Shown here: positions 1 through 8,321 of the stretch, in pieces
How the letters are laid out: each line of letters begins with the position of its first letter
Numbering within the stretch: the stretch's first letter is position 1
Origin: Chromobacterium piscinae
Lineage (GTDB): Bacteria > Pseudomonadota > Gammaproteobacteria > Burkholderiales > Chromobacteriaceae
Assembly (NCBI RefSeq): GCF_021129175.1
Contig: NZ_JAJOHV010000003.1
Span: forward strand, 92,984 to 156,983
Direction of reading: 5' to 3'
DNA length: 64,000 nucleotides
The notes under the pieces: model-generated
What the model saw: only the letters and a program-made list of their open reading frames with translations
Databases searched by the model: none
What the model was told of the DNA's origin: nothing
Made by a program: the position numbers and the translations under genes

Positions 1-12
1 GAGTTGGTCTGA
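1..12 (+). CDS. 3' tail of an upstream gene, possibly fabD (partial)
   Basis: The first 12 bases read Glu-Leu-Val-stop in frame 1. In related genomes fabD (malonyl-CoA:ACP transacylase) lies just before fabG, so this could be its last codons. Three codons cannot identify a gene; the assignment is from context only. Confidence 0.3.
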   Translation, partial: ELV

Positions 13-106
13 CGGGAAATTCCAGCGGGCCGGCTTGATGCCGGGTTGCTATCGTCCCTCTCTAGGCTGGTGCCGGGTGGGATGTTGACAATAAGGAGAC
101 ACATTG

Positions 107-844
107 ATGAGTCTGCAAGGCAAAGTGGCGTTGGTGACCGGCGCCTCGCGCGGCATAGGCGCGGCGATCGCCGACGCGCTGGCCGCCGAGGGCGCAGTGG
201 TCGTCGGCACCGCCACGTCCGAATCCGGCGCGGCCGCCATTCATGAGCGCCTGTCGGCAGCCGGCGGGGCCGGCCGCGTGCTGAACGTCACCGAGGAGGG
301 CGCCGTCGAGGCGCTGATCGAGTCGGTTGAGAAGGAGTTCGGCGCCGTGGCGGTTCTTGTCAATAATGCCGGCATCACCCGCGACGGTCTTCTGATGCGG
401 ATGAAGGATGAGGATTGGGACGCGATCATGGATACCAATCTGAAGTCGGTGTTCAAGACGTCCAAGGCCGTGATGCGCGGCATGATGAAGGTCCGTAGCG
501 GCCGCATCATCAACATCGCCTCTGTGGTGGGCGCGATGGGCAACGCCGGTCAGGCCAATTATGCGGCCGCCAAGGCTGGCATCATGGGCTTCACCAAGTC
601 AATGGCTCGCGAGGTAGGCAGCCGCAACATCACAGTCAACTGCGTGGCTCCGGGCTTTATCGACACCGACATGACCCGCGCGCTGCCGGAAGCGCAGCGC
701 GAGACGCTGGTTGGGCAGATTTCGCTGGGCCGTTTGGGCGATGCCAAGGACATTGCCGATGCCGTGGTATTCCTGGCGTCGGACCGGGCATCCTACATTA
801 CGGGCCAGACTTTGCACGTTAATGGCGGCATGCTGATGCCTTAA
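107..844 (+). CDS. fabG: 3-oxoacyl-[ACP] reductase FabG
   Basis: NADPH-dependent reduction of 3-oxoacyl-ACP to 3-hydroxyacyl-ACP in type II fatty-acid synthesis, in the cytoplasm. The protein has 245 residues, the usual FabG length. It shows the SDR cofactor loop TGASRGIG (residues 11-18), NNAG (86-89), and the catalytic set Ser139, Tyr152 and Lys156 (YAAAK). The ATG at 107 is preceded by AAGGAG (91-96); a TTG three bases earlier is the less likely start. acpP follows 110 bp downstream and then fabF, the standard fab order, which separates this gene from the many other SDRs. A second SDR at 7581 lacks this context. Confidence 0.96.
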   Translation: MSLQGKVALVTGASRGIGAAIADALAAEGAVVVGTATSESGAAAIHERLSAAGGAGRVLNVTEEGAVEALIESVEKEFGAVAVLVNNAGITRDGLLMRMKDEDWDAIMDTNLKSVFKTSKAVMRGMMKVRSGRIINIASVVGAMGNAGQANYAAAKAGIMGFTKSMAREVGSRNITVNCVAPGFIDTDMTRALPEAQRETLVGQISLGRLGDAKDIADAVVFLASDRASYITGQTLHVNGGMLMP

Positions 845-954
845 TTTCTGTCCGGCTAGCGCTGGATAGAGATTTAGGTAGGCTGCTCTAATTTTTTTTT
901 GTAGAATACCGGGGTTTTGTGATCCCGAATCAGAAAGGTCAAGGGTTTAAACAA

Positions 955-1194
955 ATGGAAAACATCGAAGCGCGCGTCAAGAAGATCGTTGCCGAGCAAC
1001 TGGGCGTGAACGAAGCCGAAATCAAGGTGGAAAGCTCTTTCGTCGACGATCTGGGCGCCGATTCCCTGGATACCGTTGAACTGGTGATGGCACTGGAAGA
1101 AGAGTTCGAGTGCGAGATCCCGGACGAAGAAGCCGAGAAGATCACCACGGTTCAACAAGCCATCGACTACGTGACTGGCCATCTGAACAAGTAA
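955..1194 (+). CDS. acpP: Acyl carrier protein AcpP
   Basis: Small acidic carrier of growing acyl chains; it is activated by attachment of 4'-phosphopantetheine. The protein has 79 residues and the attachment site DSL with Ser37 inside [18 protein letters not shown]. The start was set at ATG 955 because this gives the canonical [11 protein letters not shown]-terminus; an upstream in-frame GTG at 919 would add 12 atypical residues. A poly-T stretch and a TAGAAT-like -10 element (about 902-907) lie just upstream, so acpP probably has its own promoter as well as readthrough from fabG. A hairpin follows the stop codon. Confidence 0.97.
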   Translation: MENIEARVKKIVAEQLGVNEAEIKVESSFVDDLGADSLDTVELVMALEEEFECEIPDEEAEKITTVQQAIDYVTGHLNK

Positions 1195-1212
1195 TCCCTC
1201 TTTTCGGGACCA

Positions 1213-1258
1213 GGACCTCTGCGTGGTGGTGCTTCGGCTCGCCTGCAGAGGTTCTTTT
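1213..1258 (+). terminator. Hairpin after acpP (terminator or attenuator)
   Basis: ACCTCTGC (1215-1222) pairs with GCAGAGGT (1245-1252) across a 22-nt loop and is followed by TTCTTTTGTT. It could terminate part of the acpP transcript, which would suit the need for far more carrier protein than synthase. Confidence 0.5.
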
Positions 1259-1266
1259 GTTAAGAA

Positions 1267-1306
1267 GGTTCCAAACGCGCGTTTGAACCTGACTTGTGCT
1301 TGTCAG
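1267..1306 (+). repeat. Stacked palindromes in the acpP-fabF gap
   Basis: GGTTC and GAACC arms enclose the palindrome AAACGCGCGTTT (1267-1289, one bulged C). A second hairpin CTGAC/GTCAG (1289-1306) follows directly. It may be an RNA structure in the fabF leader or an operator; function unknown. Confidence 0.45.
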
Positions 1307-1359
1307 ACGCGCGTGGTTTCATCGGGAGACTGCCCTCCCATCTATCACGGAGATTCTTC

Positions 1360-2601
1360 GTGTCCAAACGCAGAGTAGTAGTCACCGGCCTGGGCCATGT
1401 GTCCCCGGTCGGCAACGATGTCGCCACCGGCTGGGCCAACCTGTTGGCCGGCAAGAGCGGCATCGCCAAGATCACCCGATTCGACGCCAGCGACATGGCT
1501 TGCCAGATCGCGGGCGAGGTCAAGGGCTTCAATATCGGCGATTACATTACGCCGAAGGAAGCGCGGCGCAACGATCTGTTCATTCATTACGGCATCGCCG
1601 CGGCCCTGCAGGCCGTCGCCGACGCCGGGCTGGATGACATCCCGGGTCTGGACAAGACCCGCGTCGGCGTCAACATCGGTTCCGGCATCGGCGGCTTGCC
1701 GCTGATCGAGGATACCGGCGTGGCGCTGATGGAGGGCGGTCCGCGCAAGATCGGCCCGTTCTTCATTCCGGGCTCGCTGATCAACCTGATCGCCGGCCAG
1801 GTTTCCATCCTGAAGGGCTATCAGGGACCCAGCTACGGCATCGTGTCCGCCTGCACCACCGGCGCGCACTGCATCGGCGACGCCGCTCGCCTGATTCAGT
1901 ACGGCGACGCCGATATCATGGTGGCCGGCGGTTCCGAGGGCGCGGTTTCGCGCCTGGGCATCGGCGGCTTCGCCGCGATGAAGGCGATGTCCACCCGCAA
2001 CGACGACCCCGAGGCCGCGTCCCGACCATGGGACAAGGGCCGCGACGGTTTCGTGATGGGCGAAGGCGCCGGTGTGCTGGTGCTGGAGGATTATGACCAT
2101 GCGGTGAAGCGCGGCGCCAAGATCTATGCAGAGCTGATCGGCTTCGGCATGAGTTCGGACGCGCACCACATCACCGCGCCCAGCTCCGAAGGTCCGGCCC
2201 GCGGCGTAAGCAACGCGCTGCGCGACGCCGGCATCAACGCCGACGCGGTGCAGTACGTGAACGCTCATGGCACGTCCACTCCGCTGGGCGACGCCAACGA
2301 AACGACTGCCATCAAAATGGCTTTCGGCGATCACGCCAAGAAGCTGGTGGTCAACTCCACCAAGTCGATGACCGGCCATTTGCTGGGCGGCGCAGGCGGC
2401 GTGGAGGCGATTTACACCATTCTGGCGATCCACAACCAGGTGTCCCCGCCGACCATCAATCTGGTCGAGCAGGATCTGGAGGCCGGCTGCGATCTGGATT
2501 ACGTGGCCAACACCGCGCGCGACATGAAGATCGAGGTGGGTATTTCCAACTCCTTCGGTTTCGGCGGCACCAACGGCACCCTGGTGTTCAAACGGGTCTG
2601 A
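1360..2601 (+). CDS. fabF: 3-oxoacyl-[ACP] synthase II FabF (KAS II)
   Basis: Elongating condensing enzyme that adds malonyl-ACP to acyl-ACP. The GTG at 1360 has GGAG nine bases upstream and gives 413 residues, the normal FabF size; an earlier in-frame codon at 1294 would add 22 residues with no family match. The thiolase-fold catalytic triad is complete: Cys165 in SACTTGAH, His303 in HGTSTPLGD and His340 in [11 protein letters not shown]. The C-terminal [11 protein letters not shown] motif is typical. It is the last gene of the fab group; a strong terminator starts 28 bp after the stop. Confidence 0.96.
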   Translation: MSKRRVVVTGLGHVSPVGNDVATGWANLLAGKSGIAKITRFDASDMACQIAGEVKGFNIGDYITPKEARRNDLFIHYGIAAALQAVADAGLDDIPGLDKTRVGVNIGSGIGGLPLIEDTGVALMEGGPRKIGPFFIPGSLINLIAGQVSILKGYQGPSYGIVSACTTGAHCIGDAARLIQYGDADIMVAGGSEGAVSRLGIGGFAAMKAMSTRNDDPEAASRPWDKGRDGFVMGEGAGVLVLEDYDHAVKRGAKIYAELIGFGMSSDAHHITAPSSEGPARGVSNALRDAGINADAVQYVNAHGTSTPLGDANETTAIKMAFGDHAKKLVVNSTKSMTGHLLGGAGGVEAIYTILAIHNQVSPPTINLVEQDLEAGCDLDYVANTARDMKIEVGISNSFGFGGTNGTLVFKRV

Positions 2602-2628
2602 TCGTCGCCGCAGGCGATTGACAGAGCG

Positions 2629-2666
2629 AACCGCTGCGTTACACTCGCAGCGGTTTTTCTTTTTTC
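2629..2666 (+). terminator. Rho-independent terminator after fabF
   Basis: AACCGCTGCG and CGCAGCGGTT form a perfect 10-bp stem with a 7-nt loop, followed by a run of T interrupted by one C. Confidence 0.9.
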
Positions 2667-2732
2667 GCCGCCGCTCAAGGTGGGCGGCGGTGTTGCAAAT
2701 CAGTGCCGGGCCTTGCCGGCCCAGGATCGTAG

Positions 2733-4025
2733 ATGTTCACTCAGAAACTCGACTTCATTCCCGATCTGTTGGCGCTGCATGCCGCCGATCGCGAAAACTT
2801 TCCCTATCTGATGCAATCGTCCGGCGACGGCGGCTGGGATCTGCTGCTGATGCAGAGCGAGCGGCGCGTGTTCATGGCGGGCGAGGGGCAGGCTTTTCTC
2901 GACGAGGTGCGCGCATTCAGGCCGCAGGCGGTGTCCAATCCGCACGGCCTGCCTTTCGTCGGCGGCTGGTTCGTCTACCTAGCTTACGATCTGTTGTCGG
3001 AATTCGAGCCGCGTGTGCCCTCAGCCTTGCCGGACAGCTTCCCATTGGCGGTATGGGCGCGCGCGCCCGCCGCGGTGCTGGTGGACCGCGCCAAGAACGA
3101 GGCCTGGCTGGTCGGCGAGACCGCCGACGACTGGCATGCGCTGGAACGCTTGGTGGCGGCGAAGCCGGCTTTCGCGCCCAAGGCGGTGGCGCTGGCCGGC
3201 CTGGAGGAGGATCCGCCGGAGTGGTACACCGACGCGGTGGCCCGTCTCAAGCGCTACATCTACGAAGGCGACGTGTTCCAGGTGAACATCTCGCGCGGCT
3301 GGCGGGCGGAGCTGGCCGATGGCATCGCCGCGCCGGATCTGTTCGCCGCGCTGCGCCGCGCCAATCCGGCGCCGTTCTCGGCGCTGGCGGACTTCGGCGA
3401 CGCGCAGATCGTCAGCTCGTCGCCGGAGCGGCTGGTGCGGGTGCGCGACGGCTGGGCCGAGACCCGGCCGATCGCCGGCACCCATCCGCGTTCGACCGAT
3501 CCGGCCGAGGACGCCGAGCTGAAGAAGCGGCTGATCACCAGCATCAAGGAGCGCGCCGAGCATGTGATGCTGATCGATCTGGAGCGCAACGATCTGGGCC
3601 GCATCAGCCGCCCGGGCACGGTCGAGGTCAACGAGCTGATGGCGGTGGCCAGCTATGCCTACGTCCATCACATCGAGTCCAATGTCCGCGGCAAGCTGCG
3701 CGACGACGTCGCGCCGGCGGACGTGCTGCGCGCGCTGTTCCCCGGCGGCACTATCACCGGCTGTCCCAAGGTGCGGACCATGCAGATCATCCGCGAGCTG
3801 GAAAACAGCGCGCGCCGGGCCTATACCGGCAGCCTCGGCTATCTGAACCGCGACGGCACCATGGACTTCAACATCCTGATCCGCACCTTCATGCAGGAAG
3901 GCGGCAAGCTGCGCTTCCGCGCCGGCGGCGGCATCGTCGCCGATTCCGATCCCGAGCGCGAATTGCAGGAAACCCGCCACAAGGCGCGGGGCCTGCTCAG
4001 GGCGCTGGGCGTGGAGCAGGCCTGA
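2733..4025 (+). CDS. pabB: Aminodeoxychorismate synthase component I PabB
   Basis: Chorismate-binding enzyme that makes 4-amino-4-deoxychorismate for folate synthesis, using ammonia from a glutaminase subunit that is not encoded here. The protein has 430 residues. Chorismate-binding signatures occupy the C-terminal half: RPIAGT, MLIDLERNDLGR, and FPGGTITGCPKVRTM. The residue in PIxGT is Ala, as in anthranilate synthase; many PabB proteins have Lys there. The pabB call rests mainly on pabC, which follows with a 1-bp overlap (TGATG at 4023-4027). A TrpE-like identity is the alternative, but trp genes are absent. Confidence 0.87.
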   Translation: MFTQKLDFIPDLLALHAADRENFPYLMQSSGDGGWDLLLMQSERRVFMAGEGQAFLDEVRAFRPQAVSNPHGLPFVGGWFVYLAYDLLSEFEPRVPSALPDSFPLAVWARAPAAVLVDRAKNEAWLVGETADDWHALERLVAAKPAFAPKAVALAGLEEDPPEWYTDAVARLKRYIYEGDVFQVNISRGWRAELADGIAAPDLFAALRRANPAPFSALADFGDAQIVSSSPERLVRVRDGWAETRPIAGTHPRSTDPAEDAELKKRLITSIKERAEHVMLIDLERNDLGRISRPGTVEVNELMAVASYAYVHHIESNVRGKLRDDVAPADVLRALFPGGTITGCPKVRTMQIIRELENSARRAYTGSLGYLNRDGTMDFNILIRTFMQEGGKLRFRAGGGIVADSDPERELQETRHKARGLLRALGVEQA

Positions 4026-4837
4026 TGGCGATGCTGGTCAACGGTCTGCCGGGCGAGGCGGTGTCGGCGCTGGACCGCGGCTTCAATTACGGCGACGGCG
4101 TGTTCCGCACCATGCAGTTGCGCCACGGCCGGCCATGGATGTGGCGCTGGCAGTACGCGCGGCTGGCCGACGACGCCGCGCGGCTGGCATTGACGCTGCC
4201 GGACGAGCAGCTGTTGCTGGACGAATTGATGGCGCTGGGCAGCGAACACGCGTTGGCGGTGGGCAAGATCGTGATCACCCGCGGCGTCGGCGCGCGCGGC
4301 TACGCGATGGCCGGCGCCGGCGCCCCGACACGCATCGTATCGGCCGTATCGTGGGACGGTTATCCGGCAGAGTACGGCGAGCGGGGCATCGAGGCGCGCT
4401 GGTGCGAGCTGAGGCTGTCGCTGCAGCCGCGCCTGGCCGGCGTCAAGCACCTGAACCGGCTGGAGAGCGTGCTGGCGCGGTCCGAATGGAACGACCCGGC
4501 GATACAGGAAGGCCTATTGCTGGACCAGGATGGCTGGCTGGCCGAGGGCACGATGAGCAATGTCTACCTGCTGCGGTGCGGGGAGATCCAGACCCCTTTG
4601 CTCGATCGCTGCGGCGTGAACGGCGCGGTGCGGGATTGGTTGACGGATAATATTTCAAATTTCGGACTTAAATTTTCAGAAAAGCGACTTTCTGCTGCCG
4701 ATTTGATTGACGCTGACGCGGTGTTTCTCTCCAATAGCCTGATAGGCATCTGGCCGCTGGCTCGCCTGGGCGAGCGCGTCTGGATGCCTTCACCTTTGCT
4801 GCAGGCATTGCGGCAAGCCTTACTACAACAAGCCTGA
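4025..4837 (+). CDS. pabC: Aminodeoxychorismate lyase PabC
   Basis: PLP enzyme that splits aminodeoxychorismate into p-aminobenzoate and pyruvate, the step after PabB. The protein has 270 residues and belongs to the class IV aminotransferase fold. Visible features are the N-terminal LDRGFNYGDGVF motif, the PLP lysine Lys141 in VKHLNRLESV, and the EGTMSNVYL phosphate-binding turn. Its ATG overlaps the pabB stop, so translation is probably coupled. The last 60 codons are less GC-rich than the rest (around 4650-4690). Confidence 0.92.
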   Translation: MAMLVNGLPGEAVSALDRGFNYGDGVFRTMQLRHGRPWMWRWQYARLADDAARLALTLPDEQLLLDELMALGSEHALAVGKIVITRGVGARGYAMAGAGAPTRIVSAVSWDGYPAEYGERGIEARWCELRLSLQPRLAGVKHLNRLESVLARSEWNDPAIQEGLLLDQDGWLAEGTMSNVYLLRCGEIQTPLLDRCGVNGAVRDWLTDNISNFGLKFSEKRLSAADLIDADAVFLSNSLIGIWPLARLGERVWMPSPLLQALRQALLQQA

Positions 4838-4992
4838 TGCATGGCGCCGGGGAACGTCGGCGCAATGTTCCGCTTGCCGCGCCGGCCGGCTCCCTCTCTT
4901 CTTCCGAATCGATCCGATCGCGCCGGAGCGGACGGGTTTTGTCCGGCGTCGCGCCAGGCGCGGCGGGCTGGATAACCCGGAAGAGGTTGCCT

Positions 4993-6174
4993 GTGAAATT
5001 GATTCTTAAACTGCTGGCCGGCATGGCGGTCGGCCTGCTGCTGGGCCTGTACGCGCCCGGACCGCTGCTGACGCTGATGCTGACTTTCAAAGGACTGTTC
5101 AGCCAGTTCATCGGCTTCATGATCCCGCTGATCATCGTGTTCTACATCATGAGCGGCATCGCCGCGCTGGAGACCGGGTCCGGCCGCATGCTGGGCTGGA
5201 CCGTGGGCCTGGCTTACGCGTCCACCATTCTGTCCGGCGTGCTGGCTTTTGCCGCGGCATCCACATTTCTGCCGCAATGGCTGGGCGAGGCAGCCGCCGT
5301 TCCGGCCGCCGCCGACAAGCTGGCGCCGCTGTTCAAGCTGGAGATCAAGCCGCTGTTCGACGTGATGACGGCGCTGATGCTGGCCTTCGTCTTCGGCCTG
5401 GGCATCGCCGCCACCGGCGCGGCGCGGCTGCGCGAGATCGCCGATCAGGGCAAGGACATTGTCGAGATGGTGCTGGCGCGTGTGCTGGTGCCGCTGCTGC
5501 CGGCCTACATCGCCTGCGAATTCGCCGACATGGCCGCCGCCGGCACCGCCTTCGCCACGCTGAAAACCTTCGGCGTGGTGTTGCTGATGGCGATTGCCCT
5601 GCACTGGCTGTGGCTGGCCGCGCTGTACGGCGCCAGCGGCACGCTGCTGGGCCGCAATCCGCTGTCGCTGCTGCGCGCGATGCTGCCGGCCTATTTCACC
5701 GCGCTGGGCACCATGTCGTCCGCCGCCACCATCCCGGTGGCGCTGCGCTCGGCCGGCAAAATGAAGGTGTCGCCGCCGGTGGTGAATTTCGTGATGCCGC
5801 TGTGCGCCACCATTCACCTGTGCGGCTCCACCATCACGCTGGTGAGCTGCGCTACCGCGGTGATGCTGATGACCCATGGTCTGGAAGTGCCAGGCTGGGA
5901 CGTGATGCTGCCCTTCATCCTGCTGCTGGGCGTGACCATGGTGGCCGCCCCGGGTGCGCCGGGCGGCGGCGTGATGTCGGCGCTGGGCATCCTGTCTAGC
6001 GTATTGGGTTTCCCCGAAGCCAGCCTGGCGCTGATGATCGCGCTCTATCTGGCGCAGGACAGTTTCGGCACCGCCTGCAATGTGGCCGGCGACGGCGTGG
6101 TCGCGTTGTGGGTGGACCGCCTGGTGGGCCGCGCTCCGCAGCCGGCAGGCGAGGCGGCCGTCCAGCGCGGCTGA
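4993..6174 (+). CDS. Dicarboxylate/amino acid:cation symporter (DAACS family)
   Basis: Inner-membrane, sodium- or proton-coupled carrier of the SDF/DctA/GltP family, 393 residues with about eight hydrophobic segments. The family's serine-rich hairpin appears as GTMSSAATIPVAL, and the second re-entrant region as APGAPGGGVMSAL. The GTG at 4993 has GGAAGAGG upstream and gives an N-terminus starting at the first membrane segment; the frame is open for 52 more codons upstream, but these are Arg/Ser-rich and unlike the family. The gap of 155 bp from pabC holds a hairpin (CGCCGGA/TCCGGCG, 4921-4948). The exact substrate cannot be read. Confidence 0.82.
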   Translation: MKLILKLLAGMAVGLLLGLYAPGPLLTLMLTFKGLFSQFIGFMIPLIIVFYIMSGIAALETGSGRMLGWTVGLAYASTILSGVLAFAAASTFLPQWLGEAAAVPAAADKLAPLFKLEIKPLFDVMTALMLAFVFGLGIAATGAARLREIADQGKDIVEMVLARVLVPLLPAYIACEFADMAAAGTAFATLKTFGVVLLMAIALHWLWLAALYGASGTLLGRNPLSLLRAMLPAYFTALGTMSSAATIPVALRSAGKMKVSPPVVNFVMPLCATIHLCGSTITLVSCATAVMLMTHGLEVPGWDVMLPFILLLGVTMVAAPGAPGGGVMSALGILSSVLGFPEASLALMIALYLAQDSFGTACNVAGDGVVALWVDRLVGRAPQPAGEAAVQRG

Positions 6175-6202
6175 CGGTGATTTGCTAAGCAGAACAAGTG
6201 AT

Positions 6203-6328
6203 TTGGGAGAATGGGCGGCGCTGGTTATAGTGTTCGCCTGACCGTTTGGCTGCCGCCTCAGCGCGGGGGTTTCGGTTTCTCTCGTTAATCGTGTTTGTTT
6301 TGGCCGGGCCGCGCGCCCGGCTTTTTCT
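6203..6328 (+). ncRNA. Candidate small RNA (promoter plus terminator without a gene)
   Basis: TTGGGA (6203-6208) and TATAGT (6226-6231) are spaced by 17 bp. About 70-90 nt downstream is an intrinsic terminator (GCCGGGC/GCCCGGC, 6303-6321, then TTTTTCTT). No plausible reading frame lies between, so a transcript of about 90 nt starting near 6238 is predicted. The terminator could instead simply end the symporter transcript. Confidence 0.4.
6303..6328 (+). terminator. Intrinsic terminator downstream of the symporter
   Basis: Seven-base stem GCCGGGC/GCCCGGC with a 5-nt loop, followed by CTTTTTCTT. The T-run is on the plus strand only. Confidence 0.8.
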
Positions 6329-6346
6329 TGCCCGTCCGTTTTGCGG

Positions 6347-6607
6347 CTATAGCGGCTGAAACCATTCCTCGCTGGCCGGCAGGGACAGACCATGGCGCAG
6401 GCGGGCCGCCTGCCAGGCCGAGCGGAATACGTCGCGGTCGGCGATGCCGGGGTAGACCTCCATCCAGGTGTCGGCGTCGTCGCAGCGGCGCAGCAGCTCG
6501 CCGGTCCAGCCGGCGGCGGCCAGCTCCATCTGCAGCGCGCGGAATCTGCCCAGCACGGTTTCAGGCTCGGCAGGCGCCTTGAAGTAACAATACAGCGTCG
6601 CGGTCAT
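6347..6607 (-). CDS. DUF4936 family protein
   Basis: Small cytoplasmic protein of 86 residues, without signal peptide or membrane segment. It resembles the DUF4936 family of short betaproteobacterial proteins, with the typical YCYFKAP start, WMEVYPG centre and a conserved aromatic tail (EEWFQPL). The ATG at 6607 follows GGAG at good spacing. It is transcribed away from tyrA, with 81 bp between the two starts. No function is known for the family. Confidence 0.75.
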   Translation of the reverse strand: MTATLYCYFKAPAEPETVLGRFRALQMELAAAGWTGELLRRCDDADTWMEVYPGIADRDVFRSAWQAARLRHGLSLPASEEWFQPL

Positions 6608-6688
6608 CCAAATCTCCAGACTGGCCATGGCGGCAAAATTGTTTATGATAGACCTTCTCGCCGCGGAAGTGGCGGCAGGACAAGGGGG

Positions 6689-7579
6689 ATGCAGGTGCAG
6701 CAGCAGATAGACACCCTGGTGGTGGCGGGCGTCGGCCTGATCGGCGGCTCGTTCGCGCTGGCGCTCAAGCGCGCCGGCAGGGTGAAGACCGTGATCGGCG
6801 TCGGGCGCACGCTGGCCAATCTGGAAAAAGCGCTGACGTTGGGCGTGGCGGACGAGATCAGCCAGGACATCGGCGCTGTCGCCCATCGCGCCGACATGGT
6901 GCTGCTGGCGTCGCCGGTGGGCCAGATGGGCGCGTTGCTGGCGGCGCTGGCGCCGGAGCTGCGTCCGGGGACGGTGGTCACCGACGGCGGCAGCACCAAG
7001 AGCGATGTGGCCGCGTTGTACCGCCAATACTTGCCCGATCACCTGCCGTGGTGCGTGCCGGCCCACCCGATCGCCGGCTCCGACATGTCGGGCGCGGTGG
7101 CCGCCCAATACGGCCTGTACGAGAACCGCCGCGTGGTGCTGACGCCGCTGGCGGAAACCGCGCCCGAGGCGGTGGACGCCGTGGCGGATCTGTGGCGCGC
7201 CTGCGGCGCGGAAATCCACTGCATGGACGCCGCCGAGCACGATGCGGTGTTCGCCAGCGTCAGCCATCTTCCCCATTTGCTGGCCTTCGCCTATGTGGAC
7301 CGGGTGGCGGCCAAGGCTAACGCCGAGCGCTGCTTCGATTTCGCCGCCACCGGCTTCCGCGATTTCACCCGCATCGCCGGCAGCCATCCCGAGATGTGGA
7401 CCGACATCAGCCTGGCCAACCGCGATGCCTTGCTGGCCGAGCTGGCCGATTACCGAGCCGGCCTGGACCGGATGGCAGCGTTGCTGGAAGCCGGCGATGC
7501 GGAGGGCCTGAACCGTTTGTTCGGCGAGGCGCGCGCCGCACGCACCCGCTGGCATCAGCAATTTCTGAGGAGAGGCTAG
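6689..7579 (+). CDS. tyrA: Prephenate dehydrogenase TyrA
   Basis: NAD(P)-dependent oxidative decarboxylation of prephenate (or arogenate) in tyrosine synthesis. The protein has 296 residues: an N-terminal Rossmann domain with GVGLIGGS at about 14-21, DGGSTKS near 98, and the substrate-site HPIAGSDMSG motif near 124. There is no chorismate-mutase or ACT domain, so this is the monofunctional form. The start is ATG 6689 directly after AAGGGGG. The stop lies one base before the ATG of the SDR gene at 7581, implying a two-gene operon. Confidence 0.92.
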   Translation: MQVQQQIDTLVVAGVGLIGGSFALALKRAGRVKTVIGVGRTLANLEKALTLGVADEISQDIGAVAHRADMVLLASPVGQMGALLAALAPELRPGTVVTDGGSTKSDVAALYRQYLPDHLPWCVPAHPIAGSDMSGAVAAQYGLYENRRVVLTPLAETAPEAVDAVADLWRACGAEIHCMDAAEHDAVFASVSHLPHLLAFAYVDRVAAKANAERCFDFAATGFRDFTRIAGSHPEMWTDISLANRDALLAELADYRAGLDRMAALLEAGDAEGLNRLFGEARAARTRWHQQFLRRG

Positions 7580-7580
7580 G

Positions 7581-8321
7581 ATGGACGGCAAAGTCGCCTT
7601 GGTGACCGGCGGCACGCGCGGAATCGGCGCGGCCACCACGCGCTTGCTGGTCGCCGCCGGCTGGCGGGTGGCTGCCAATTACTGTACGGACGAAGCCAGC
7701 GCCGCCGCGCTGAAGGCCGAGCTGGGCGATGCGGTGCAGCTGTTCCGCGCCGACGCGTCCGATGAAAAGGCCATTGTCAGGCTCTTCGACGATGCGATGT
7801 GCCATTACGGCAGGCTGGACGGGCTGGTCAACAACGCCGGCGTCACCGCGCCGATGTGCCGGCTGGAGGATTACAGCGCCGAGCGGGTGGAGCGGGTGTT
7901 GCGCGTCAACGTGCTGGGGCCGCTGCTGTGCTGCCGCGAGGCGGTGAGGCGCATGTCCACCCGCCATGGCGGCGACGGCGGCGCCATCGTCAATGTGTCC
8001 TCGGCCGCGTCGCGGCTGGGTTCCGCTGGCGAATACATCGATTACGCCGCCAGCAAGGGCGCGATAGACACGCTGACCCTGGGCCTGGCGCGCGAGGTGG
8101 CGGAAGAGGGCATACGCGTCAACGCGGTGCGTCCCGGCCTGATTGCAACCGATATCCACGCCGCCAGCGGCGAGGTGGGTCGCGTGGCGCGGCTGGCGCC
8201 TACGGTGCCGATGCGGCGCGGCGGCCAGCCGGAAGAGGTGGCGGAGGCCATCGTCTGGCTGCTGTCCGACGCCGCCTCATTCTGCACCGGCAGCCTGCTG
8301 GACGTGTCGGGCGGCCGTTAG
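7581..8321 (+). CDS. SDR family oxidoreductase
   Basis: Short-chain dehydrogenase/reductase of 246 residues, related to FabG and glucose 1-dehydrogenase-type enzymes. It has the cofactor loop TGGTRGIG (9-16), NNAG (84-87), a Ser140/Ser141 pair, and the catalytic Tyr155 and Lys159 in YAASK. It begins one base after the tyrA stop (AGGAGAGG upstream serves as the ribosome site), so it is translated with TyrA. The substrate is unknown. The 3' end overlaps the convergent LysR gene by 4 bp. Confidence 0.85.
   Translation: MDGKVALVTGGTRGIGAATTRLLVAAGWRVAANYCTDEASAAALKAELGDAVQLFRADASDEKAIVRLFDDAMCHYGRLDGLVNNAGVTAPMCRLEDYSAERVERVLRVNVLGPLLCCREAVRRMSTRHGGDGGAIVNVSSAASRLGSAGEYIDYAASKGAIDTLTLGLAREVAEEGIRVNAVRPGLIATDIHAASGEVGRVARLAPTVPMRRGGQPEEVAEAIVWLLSDAASFCTGSLLDVSGGR

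Noticed and set aside
4564..6393. Long open frame of about 600 codons on the minus strand
   Set aside because: It lies opposite pabC and the symporter gene, is composed of Gln/His/Arg/Gly-rich sequence typical of antisense frames in GC-rich DNA, and shows no family motif.
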